Assembly (NCBI GenBank): GCA_030386875.1
Contig: CM059566.1
Location: 35,314,068-35,378,067, forward strand
DNA from: Morinoia aosen
Lineage: Eukaryota > Arthropoda > Malacostraca > Amphipoda > Talitridae
DNA: 64,000 nucleotides
Reading direction: 5' to 3'
Positions 12,501-24,500 of this stretch are shown here, one piece after another. Positions within the stretch are counted from its first letter, which is position 1. Each line of letters starts with the position of its first letter. A program made the position numbers and the translations under genes. The notes beneath the pieces are model-generated. The model saw only the letters and a list, made by a program, of their open reading frames with translations. It was not told the DNA's origin and made no database searches.

Positions 12501-15500
12501 CGCTTAAAATTATTAAATTTTATTGTTTAAACTTTTGTTGGTGGCTTGTGTTGCAATAGTGTGTTTTAGTTTTCTTTATTGAGTTGTCAGTCTATATTGT
12601 AGATGATAACATGCTATTTGCATTGGCATCTGTGTTAACTATTTGTGTTTATTTAGGTATATACCATGGGAGAAATTAGACAGTAGGCTTTTAGATGCTT
12701 TTAAATAGTGATTTCAATGGTTTTGTTTTTTCAAAGTAAAATCCAATAAATCTATTTGTAAGAGTTATATTGTCTCAATGGTAGTATGATAAGCAGAAAA
12801 ATCTTTGAATGACATGTTTGTTAAAACAAATAATTGATTTTTATTGTATTTTTTTGCAGTGCTTGGATTGAAAATTCCAACCTTAAACCATTTTTCGCCT
12901 TTCGGGAGCGATTGGTGAAAGCCAACAAGACTGCACCTTTCAAAGATGCCATTATTGCCATTGATAAATACATTGAAGAATTCAACGTTAAGGTTTGTGA
13001 ACCATTACATTTCTGTGCTCATGAAAAATTTTTGTTTAATATGAAATTTTTATGCCTGTGCTGAGTAGTTAGTTACACGTATTGTAAATGACACCCTGAG
13101 GATATTTAATTGTGAAAATTTTTGGTAATTTTATTTTGGAAAACTGACTTTTTTATCTGAAAGATCCACATGTCTCATGAGAGCATAAGTGTTGACATTC
13201 AGCATATAATTTTGGGTGTTGGACATTCCTTCAATGAAGGGGTCTCCAAACTATCAAGTCTTAAGGCCATACTGATTACTTCAGTAAGTCCCAAGGACCA
13301 AAACTGCTTTAATTTTCCTGCTGTTATCAATAATTTCTATAGTAGTCACCAAATACTTAACCTGAGCAAGTGTATGCTTGCTTAATTTATTAGTTCAGAT
13401 ACTACGTGTATTGTTGATGGCTGCAGAGTAGTAGCCTAGCACATGCTTTGAGCAAGCATAAGCTTGCCAAATTCATATGTTTGATTACTATGTGTCATAT
13501 TATGTATGGTAGAAGGCTGGAGTAATCGCACTGCTGGGCCAGATTTGGCCAACGGGCTTTAGTTTTGAGATCACTGCTCTAATTTATACCTGGCACTATA
13601 CCTGTATGATCACCAAGTGTCAAAATAGACCAGAAGCCTACTGCTTCATCAACACTTGTATGTTGAGAGTACAACAGATCAGACTATGGCAACAGAAACA
13701 TGCTGAGTTGCCCATTATTGGGTTGTTCCCCCAAGTCCCTCATTATAGGCACAAATCATGAACAGGCATCAGAGTAAAAGGAAAGGATAACTAAGAGTTG
13801 ATAACATTCAAGACTGAAAATGTTTCAATGTTCAATGTTTAATTGGAAATTTCATTTAACCCCTTCCCCGGCAGAAATGTGTATACTCGCTTTCACAAAA
13901 TGTTAGTTTTTCAGTTGTCAATGAGTATACTCGTCTGTGAAATTTTACCCTAAAAAACCAGCTACATGCATATATACTCATCAATTTTAGGCCTTTGTAA
14001 GCCATTCTACGCGTGAAACGAGTATTCTCGTCAAATTGTACGCCTGGCAGAGGCGATAGGGTAGAGCTGTGGGATTTCAAAGACAGTGTTACTAGACTTG
14101 CTCCAACAGCCATTGATGTCGGATGAATGTTGTTTGCATCCACATTTCTGTTCATTTTTTTTGTAGCATTTTCAAGTGTTACACCCCAAATGTCTAGTTC
14201 AACAGAAGATTGTGAATATGAACCTTCCCTCAGAAGCTTGAATACTTCTGATAACTCTGCCAGTTCATCAGACAATGACTATTTCTCAACAATGACTATT
14301 TCTTGCCATCAGACAATGACTATTTAACTCGTTTATGCCAACAAAGGTATTTTCAAAATAAAAAGTTAACCACAAAAATGGAAAGAAAAAAGAATTACGA
14401 ACTGTTTCCATTACCAGCATCAAAAATACTACGTAGAACCAAAATGAAAAAAAATAGTCTGAAAAAGAAACATTTTCAACAAAAAAGTTGATGGGGAAGG
14501 GGTTAATACGAAGTATTTGAGTCCTATGAAATGAACTTGTTTTCAAATATATGTGTGTTGTGTTTATGCTATTAATATATCTACTCAAAAATACCTAGTT
14601 GTATGCTACAAATCTTTCTTATTAAATATAGAGGGGTTTATACTCCCAGCAGCCACTCTGTGAAGTATTTTTGTCTTCATTGTTAGATTGGCAACATTCA
14701 TAGTCAAACTCCTTGATGAGAATTTCCCAGCAGGTTTTTAGGGGGCTGGACAAAAATTGTATTCTATGATTAATTTCTACATTAAACTAAACTTGGGATA
14801 AGTTTTTTCTGAACTCAAGTTTTCTTATAACAATAATAGTTGACAAAATGCTCATTAGATCTACCCTAAGACTTCATGAAGAATATTAAATAGCTCTTAA
14901 AATACTCTGCATTTCTACTGAAAGGCTTCATGAAGAATATTAAATAGTTCACAAATACTCAGTATTCCTACCAAAAGACTTCATGAGGAAAATAAAGTAA
15001 CAAATAAAAAATGTCTCGGATCTGTGCAGCCGGGCGCAAGTCAGAGCAGCGCAGACAGTGCTCCCGAGTCTGCAGACAGCAGCCTCAGAGAGGATGACTC
15101 GAGCTCCCTTGCCTCCCCGCCCGCTACTAAGCTCAAAATCAAGCTTGCCACCAAGAAGAAAGTGAAGGTAATTTTATTTACTAACTTCATGCTATTGTGT
15201 TCAATCAAGTTAAGAGATAATTTTGATACTTGATCAAAACTGACCTATTAACACTTTGACTGCATTAGCCACTGGTGGTACAGGGAAGAAATTTTCATAA
15301 TGCTGCTGACCAACCAGTAGTCACAAACTCAATTCTCATGAATCCTTAATCATACCTAAATGAAGGCACGATTCAGTGAATGGCGTGCTATTTTCAACAT
15401 TGCTGAGTACAATTAACTGTTAATTTGAGTTGAACGTTAAACTTGAGTTTTACCTGCTGCAGTTAACGTGTTAAGTGAAAGGAATTTTTTCATTTTGTTG

Positions 15501-18500
15501 TGTAGCATAAGAGAAAAATAAACCAATCGTCAAAGAAGTGAAAGCTAGTCGATGCTGTTGTATGTTAAAAATCAGATTAGTAAAAAGTTTAGCAATAATT
15601 TCAACTGAATCATGACCAATTTTTCTTTGACTCTCTAATAATAATTACTGATTGGTTTCTCACAAAATCATTCTCATTTTTCATTATTATTTCACTCCCA
15701 AGATGTTCTGGCCAGGCTTGTGAGCTGGCAACTCATAATAAAAATTGCAGGCTTCAAGATAGGATATTTTCCCTTTAGCAGTAGGGTTGGGTAAAAAATT
15801 GAATGAAAGTCCAGTCAGTGGGCAAATCTTTGTGGGGCTGTTACCATGGTACATATTGTAGAGTTCTTTCGAAATTGTCTTTTTAGACCAGGGGTTCTTA
15901 ACATTTTTTGCACCGCACCCCTTGAAATATGAATGCCTTCATATAGCTATCATCCTTTTATTTACTGGGACTTTTCTTGCACCCCCTAAAATATAAATGC
16001 CTTCATATAGCCAATATTTACTGGGACTTTTCTTGCACCCCCTGGAATATCTTCTCACTCCCCCAGTGGGTGTGAGCATCCCAGATTAGGAACATCGTTT
16101 CAGATTGCTGGTTAGCTTCATTTGAAAAAGATTGCTGATGGAGATTGCTAGTTAGTGCATATTGTGTTTTTAATGCATTGACTGCGATGGAGTAAACTGA
16201 AGTTCAGTATTCACCCCGAAAATTTTTTAAAACCAAGCACTAACTGGGTCCATTAAATGCCATTAATTTTAAAAGATTGTTGAAACTTTTTCAAACGATC
16301 CATAGATGGGTCGTTTTGCAGCAGAAAAAACTTGAGCACAACCCACCGGTGGGTCGTATTGCAGTCAAATGTGTTAAATCAATTTATGAAATATCAAAAT
16401 GCAGAGGGAAATGTTGGTTACATTAGTTCAACTTGAAGAGCAGGTTACATAAAAAATTTCTATCTTCATCTTATATATGTTGGTAACATGGTTGACACGT
16501 ACGTGACCTTTCGATTGGGTATGGGCATTTCTCTGGTGCGCAACCTGTAATAGTTATACTCGAACCATCCCTGTTGGTGAAAACCTTAACTGTCCTCATT
16601 CAAGTATATACGATCCTCATTCAAGTATAGTTCCTGTTTTCTTTCTAGCTGAAAATACAGATGTCATTTGTGGCTCCTTCTCATCTATCATGACTTCAGA
16701 TATAAATTAGTGTTCAGAATTTTGTACTTTTTTATTTCATAAGCAAAATGATAATTATTTTATTTGGGTAAACTAGGGTTACTGGAGGCCTGGCCTGTAA
16801 TGTAGATTACCACTTGATATTCTTAGGAATGATACTTTTGAAGAGGAAGTGTGATGTGATCATGTTAATTATGTTTGGGTGTACAGAGGTTCTAAGTTTG
16901 TTTGAGGTATTTTTTCTTACTTTGTTAGATTCGAAGAAGCTTCACAAATTGTTACAAAAATGAGAATTTGAGGAATATCATGTAGGATTTCCAAGAGGGA
17001 ATTTTGCTAATTTCATGTTAGAGTTTTTGGAAATTTTGTTGGACAAATAGAAAAACTAATTAAACTATTGAAAAATTGATAACTCCAGAAAAGTTTTTGC
17101 TGCTAAATCAGTTCTTGCAAATTACCACCCAATGTATTCATGTCTGCGTTTGATATTGCAGGGTTCTTCATCTGACAGCCCGCTGGAGGGATCGACAGGC
17201 AAGAAGAGGAAATCGGAGAGCACCGGAGGCGTGTCCAGCAGCGACAAGCACGCCATCAAGAAAATGAAAGCAGAGGCCCGCATTAAGGACTCGATGCTGG
17301 CCTCGCCTTCTCTCAATGCCAAAGCCAGAGTGTCCGCCTTGCTTGACAGACCCGTGCATATCCACAGACCTGTGAGTGGCATGTTGAGTGTCTTAGTGGT
17401 GTGTTGCGTGTCTCTTGTGGCCAGAGTGTCTGCCTTGCTTGGCAAAACTGTAGCTGCTGCCAGATATTGTCTGTTTGGAGTCTGGCTGTGGTGATAAGAT
17501 GAAAAATACAGAAATATTGGCTTAGGGTTTGTTATTTTTCTGATTGTGGTGATCAGGTGGAAAATATAGAAATCTTGGTTTAGGGTTTGTTCTTATTTTG
17601 ATTGTGGGGTATGCCTGTATGTTATCAACTTGAAATTATGTTCCAAAAGTCGAAAACCATTCTGAAACTGAACACAACCTTGAAAAATATCTCTGATGAA
17701 CGCTCTCCACAGAATGGTTCCAACTGTGAAGTGCTTGGTTTGTATGTATGCATGTACGTGATTGTGTTATAGTCCTGTATGAAGTAGTAATGTACCCTGC
17801 TTCGAATGAATAGCGTCATCTCAAAACTTCATTTTAAGGTTGGGCAGGAGTACAAAAAGTAATCACTAGGAGCTAAGTCCCTCAGATCATTTTAATTAGC
17901 TTGGTTACGTAGTACAACAGAGACGAAGAATATCAGGATAGAAACATTGCAGTTTTAAGTAGTAAGTGATTAATCATGCTGAAGGCATGGTGTAGATGAT
18001 GTGCCTTAGTTGAGCGCTATTCACGAGCTGCGTCTGGGGGGAAAAAGTTATCAAGTATGAGCTGAAAAGCTAGGTGCCCTGAAATCAATAGAGTCCTGAA
18101 TGAAGTTACGGAAACTGAGGCTTGTAAGGCACGAAAATATGCTGTAAATGCTACACGGAGGGATCGCCTGTGGTTAAAATCGTTGTTACACCCTATGTGG
18201 GGCCTGAATTTACCTTCCTGGTCTTACCTGTTCAAGAATTCTTCATGTGTGCGATAGAAAGATCAGCTAATTTACTCTTGACAAGGGTATTTTTCTCTGT
18301 TGGGAATTCATTGTGTACAATTTTACAAATGTAATGAAAGGATGAACTGTTGTTGCCGAAACTACATACTACTTTCTAATTCTTTTGATTTGTAACCTAG
18401 TTTGTCATGTACTTTCATATTAGAGGCTTTATTCGTATTGTCACTTGAAAAATTTTTTGTTACAGCTTCACATTTTGTGGTTGTCCTTTGTTATGTTCAT

Positions 18501-21500
18501 TACCGTTCAAAATTTTGTACTACCGACAATTTTTTACTGTTTTTCACGAGTTTCACGTCTTGAACGTCTTAAGATTCAGATTGTGGTTTTACTGCTCAAA
18601 GTTTCACGTCTTGAAGTTTCACGTCTCGAGGTTTCACGACTTGAGGTTTCGGTTGAGGTTTCACGTCTCGAGGTTTCACGTTTCGAGGTTTCACGTTTCG
18701 AGGTTTCACGTTTCGAGGTTTCACGTCTCGAGGTTTCACGTCTCGAGGTTTCACGTCTCGAGGTTTCACGTCTCGAGGTTTCACGTCTTGAGGTTTTGGT
18801 TTTCTTTCAGCTATTATTCCTAAAACCCAAATTCACTAAGTCACGTTGTGGTTGTGACCAGGACACTCCCCCGCTGGACGTTGGCAGCGTGAGCCAGACT
18901 CTCAAAGACAAGAAGATTGAGCCGTCCAAACTCAAGTTTGGCTTCCTTGGCCTCGGCCTCATGGGCTCCGGCATTGTCAAGAACCTCCTCAACAGCGGCC
19001 ACTCCGTTAGGGTGTGGAACAGATCTTCCGAAAAGGTCAGTTCTCTTTTGAATGTCAATAATGTCAGTCGCAGTTATGCATTTCATATGGACGTCGATAA
19101 TGTCTGTTTCATGTTTTGGGTTGTGCAATTCATGTGTATTTTTGTCTAGTTTTCAATGCCTTTTTTGGGGGAGCTTGGAGTATCTGTATCAGGGTAAGTT
19201 TTGCACTTTCTAATGACTTGCAATGTGTAATTTTATTTTAAATTACTTAACATTTTACGGATACTTATTGCTTCTGGTCTAACCAGTGTTGCTCTGCAGG
19301 TTTGATCTTGCTGTGAGGCCATGGGTTGTAGAAATGCTTTCACTGCGAAGTGGTCAAGTTTTAACCCATCACTGAATGAATTGTTTTCAAAAAGTTGGAA
19401 ATGCACTCGTCACCCTTAGGGGGAAACAGCTATTGTATCTACGGGAATTAGCGCTCCCAGGGGAAAAATGTGTGAGGGCCCAAGCTGAGAGTTAGGGATG
19501 CTTCTTTTTGTTGAAATAAATGTTTTTTTATGTTAGGAGGGTCCACCTATTTTCGGTTCTCTGCTTTGTTTTTGAGCACCTAATACTGTCTTCTTTAACT
19601 TTTATCTTGTTTCATGAACTTTTTTTTAACTTACTGTTTCTATACCCCTTCTGCATAGATTCCGCATTCCCTTACCTCCATACTGAATGGTGCCTTTCTC
19701 TCTTCGAAACGCTCTTTTTTTTTTAGCGGTTTGGGAGGCTTGAACTAATCTATAATCTAATGCACTCGCCAGTAACGGCGTCCAAACTGAACACTACCAC
19801 TTGAGTGGTGTATCGAACACGTATCATACGCGGGCATTTCTTGTACAGTATGTCTCATTAGCGGTGAAATGCACTTGTCTCAGTTAATTCTTTCTATGTA
19901 CAGCAAAATTCAGGGTGTGTCATGTTCAAAACACCATGTAGTGAAGGCTTAAAATGTTTGTGGTCAAGGTGTGCTCGTTTCGAGTTGCGGATGCTGACGG
20001 TACGAGTTGAAATGAATTTTTTTTGCTGTAAAAGTAAGCTGAAAATGCGATGGTGTCCAGCAAACCTTTTTCTTTGATGGGTGAGTGGTTTTCTAACCGA
20101 TTATTGGTACTGTTTCTTACCTGTTGTTGTCACACCAATTTTTTGACGTTACTTTGATGCAATGTGAACGCTCATTTTTGAAGTATGACTTCAAATGCTT
20201 TTGAACAGTGACTTCCTCATTATGAAAGCCTCTTCTGGTGGGCTCCATGCCAAGTATCGGAAGTTTGACTGACCCGAGACCTAGTAATAACATGTAACTT
20301 CGCTTTTAAGATACTGGTTTTATATACGGGCTATAGGCCGGAGGTAAGCACCACCACATTGATATCTCGGGTTCTCGCGGAAGAATGACTCGGGTTTCAG
20401 GTGCAATTCACGGGTCTCAGGTTCAAAGGCTTCTTGGTGGTAAGTATGATCGTGCAATTTTTTCTGTATTCTCTTAGAATTTTTTCGTGGATAACACGGG
20501 GGAAAACTTATTTTAAAGTCACGAGTCTTAAGACTATGATTATTTATTTATTTCAAGATACGTTCATTGCCGTAATTCTACAAAGGAGGAAAGTGTTACG
20601 ATGCAGCTAATAAATAAATCCGCTTTCTACTCGTAACTTCAGGAACCACTGATGGAAGTAATAAATTCGACAAGGCTAGACATGGTTTTGGTGTGACATT
20701 ATAATAGAAAGGCTTCGACTGCAAGGAACGTAGTCCTTTTCTCTTTAACTCATAGCCTCTTTAACCCGAAAATATCCGCCAGTTTCCTAGCTCTTTTAGG
20801 CTATCCTGTGTACATCCGTTCAGTTCCTTTCTTAATCTTGAGAAAGTTACGTTGACCGTATTTTCTCGCGCTAAGTTTAGACATATTTTTCCGCTTATAT
20901 TCAGATACTCCGTTTTATTCGTAACAAATATAATTTTAAAATACAATTATTTGCGATTTTTTACATGGGGATCTTAGATAGTTTAATTGAAAAACAGTTC
21001 CAAATTCGAAGAAATTTTGGAAAGCAAGTATTTGGCTAAGAGTTAACCCGAGCGACGTAGCTACAGCAACACTTGTGGAAAAAGGTATGCGTGTGCACAG
21101 ATTTTGAGCCATTGCTCATGCGGTGTACAGCAGGTATGGGTGACTCCAACGGGATCGTGCCGGTCTTGTTAATGGATCGTGCCAGTCTTGTTACTGGATC
21201 GTGCCAGTCTCGTTACTGGATCGTGCCGGTCTTGTTACTGGATCGTGCCAGTCTTGTTACTGGATCGTGCCAGTCTCGTTACTGGATCGTGCCAGTCTCG
21301 TTACTGGATCGTGCCAGTCTCGTTACTGGATCGTGCCAGTCTCGTTACTGGATCGTGCCAGTCTCGTTACTGGATCGTGCCAGTCTCGTTACTGGATCGT
21401 GCCAGTCTCGTTACTGGATCGTGCCAGTCTCGTTACTGGATCGTGCCAGTCTCGTTACTGGATCGTGCCAGTCTCGTTACTGGATCGTGCCAGTCTCGTT

Positions 21501-24500
21501 ACTGGATCGTGCCAGTCTCGTTACTGGATCGTGCCAGTCTCGTTACTGGATCGTGCCAGTCTCGTTACTGGATCGTGCCAGTCTCGTTACTGGATCGTGC
21601 CAGTCTCGTTACTGGATCGTGCCAGTCTCGTTACTGGATCGTGCCAGTCTCGTTACTGGATCGTGCCAGTCTCGTTACTGGATCGTGCCAGTCTCGTTAC
21701 TGGATCGTGCCAGTCTCGTTACTGGATCGTGCCAGTCTCATTACTGGATCGTACTGGATCGCAAGGTGTGGGTATATCAGGATTAAACATAAATATACGG
21801 GAGATTTCTCTACTAGGCTTTCCACAACAAGCTCGAGGCGGCACACTCTCGGAGCCGCTTACGAGAACACGGCCAGTTTTACTTCTCGATGTTGCTGAGA
21901 GTTAGCCTGGTGCCTGTTCCCTGTAGTGTTGCATTCGGCGTTCATGTTGCAAAGGGTAAAGGGAGAAGTTCTCAGGGCTGTAATTGCGTTTACGTGGGGA
22001 AGTACTCCCCAGTTTAATTTTTCGCCGCCTGCAAGCATGCAGGCAGCGAAAAAGTTGGACTGGGTTATGTGTGGTAATAAATAATTTAAATTAGAAAAAT
22101 GGTTTTTGCTTTAGCTTTTCTGTTGTTGTTTGAATGAAATAATTTTTTGTGCGATTTTACTCACTCTGTATAAAATGTTTTGGTAATTACTGCCTGAAAA
22201 TAACTACGTCGCGTTAATTAGTGCTCCGTAACAAGCATCAGGGTCAGCCGACCGAGGCTGAGGGAGGCAGGTTTGCTATATCATCGAGGGGAAAAAAGTT
22301 TTAACCCTGAAATTTATCATATTTTGTCTTGCAAGTTTGGGAATAAAAGTGCAGCATACTTGGAACCACAACCGCGGTCGTTTTGGCGCAAAAGTTGGCT
22401 CGCATTTCTGATGCGCAGCTGGAAAACTTCTGGTTTTTCAACCCGAAATTAAACCTCTGGTTTTTTAACTCGATACCTCTCTTGGTCTACGTGTCAAGTA
22501 CTCTTATTAATAGGTGTACATGCACAGATGCAGCTTGCTACAGACGCGCCGGTACATGACCTGAATGTGTTAGATAACATAACATCAATGCGCACGCAGG
22601 GTTGGTCACATTACATGTTGAGGCGAATGACACCAGGGACAAAATGAGTTGCGTTTACGCTCAGTGAAGAAATGTCTTGTAGCATTCGTTTGGTCAGCTA
22701 GCTAGCGTAGTTCAGTGGTGTTTGGTGCTGTCCGAACGTCCTTATCTCTAGCGTGAATGGCTTTTTGTGCATTGTTTATATTCTTTCATTTGACTAGGCG
22801 TTTTGTTTATCTGCCGTATCTTTCTTCCACTCACCTCACAATGCTTCCTGTGTTTTATTCCGCCGCCCAGTTCTGTTTATTGCCTTATTTTTTATTATCT
22901 TTTCCTTGTTCCATTTTTATTTTATGTGAAGCAAAAAGTAAACCTTTCCACGTTGATGAGTTCTTCGTCTGACATGTCCAGTCTTGTTACTGGATTGTCC
23001 AGTCTTGTTACTGGATTGTCCAGTCTTGTTACTGGATCGTACCAGTCTTGTTACTGGATCGTACCAGTCTTGTTACTGGATCGTGCCAGTCTTGTTGCTG
23101 GATCATCCAGTCTTGTTACTGGATCGTACCAGTCTTGTTGATGGATCGTCCAGTCTTGTTGATGGATCGTCCAGGCTTGTTGATGGATCGTCCAGTCTTG
23201 TTGATGGATCGTCCAGTCTTGTTGCTGGTTCGTCCACTCTCGTTACTGGATCGTTTCCATTTCATGGACAGGATTATTTTCGTGAGGCTTACGGCGCTTG
23301 GTGCTTTAGCGCATTGCTTCAAATTTATGATCAGTACTGTTTCCCTCAACATTACGTTCAGTCGTTAATGTTTCCTGAAATTTTCTTCTGCTTCATAATC
23401 CTTGATGATTATTTTAGCTTGAATTTTGCACGAACATTTTCCATTTTGAAGTCTTTGTGGCTTGCGACCTCTTTTTTGACGTGACTTAGATTGATGAAAT
23501 CTCCGTTCCGTGGCCTGTGTGGTAATTTTATTGTGAAATGAATTTTGCGTTCCAATAAATTAATCGTGCAATGTTCATGAATTTATTATATGTTCTTTAT
23601 GTTCATTATAATATAATTAAAAATAATTCTGCTGCGCCAACGTTGAAGAGTTTCTCATAATTTCAAAACGCTTCCGTAGAAACTTCATTGATAACATGAA
23701 CACAAAAAAATTAGAATAAATTTATCCAAAAGCATGAATCATCCTATAATTGTTCATCAAGTTTGTCAGAAATGGTCGTTTAGCTCATTTGAGGGTTCTA
23801 GACATCAGTTTGGCCGTAAATGACCTTCAAATGCGCGGTGGAGTTACAGCTGGATAACTCGCACTCTAGTCCAGACGTTCTCAACCTTCCTCCATCCTTT
23901 ACCTTTGTGTTCTTCCATTTACCCCCTCCTCCCATACAAAATGTACACACACTTTCTTTGCATTCTCTCTCTTTCTTATTTTACAAAATTATATTTCATT
24001 GAATTATTTTTCCCCTCAGCGGGATACAGCTATTGTATCTAAGGGAATTAGCGCTCTCAGGGGGATTATGGGAGGCCCCGAACTAAAGGTTAGGGAGGTA
24101 TTTTTTTTGTTGAAATAGAATAGGTTTTTGTTTGTTTCGGACCACTTTTTTCGGTTCACTGCTGTGCTATTTTTCAGCACCTTTTTTTCTTCAAATTTTA
24201 TCTTGTTTCATTGCCTTCTTCTTTAACTCAGTTTCTATGCGCAGAAGATCTTGAGTGGGAGCACGTCATGTGCATACATTCTGCGTTCCCTTAACGCCAT
24301 CCTAAATGGTCTCTTCATCCTTCCTCTCTTTGGAACGTCTTCGTTGCGATTAGGAAGGCTTAAATTAACATCTAATATAACCTGCACACGTTATTGCGCA
24401 AAAACGAGTCCTTCAGTTGTTTCTTTATGCTTCAAAATAACGAAATGCGCAGTAAAATTTGTTAACTTTGGTTTAGTAGCGTAAATATCGATTACCTTCC

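Noticed and set aside
21073-21905. Three overlapping roughly 235-residue open frames
   Set aside because: Each is the 22-bp array read in a different phase. There is no unique protein sequence and no splice context.
23872-24010. hAT-like element starting ACGTTCTCAACCTTCC
   Set aside because: Only one plausible terminus is visible; no inverted partner or target duplication found.
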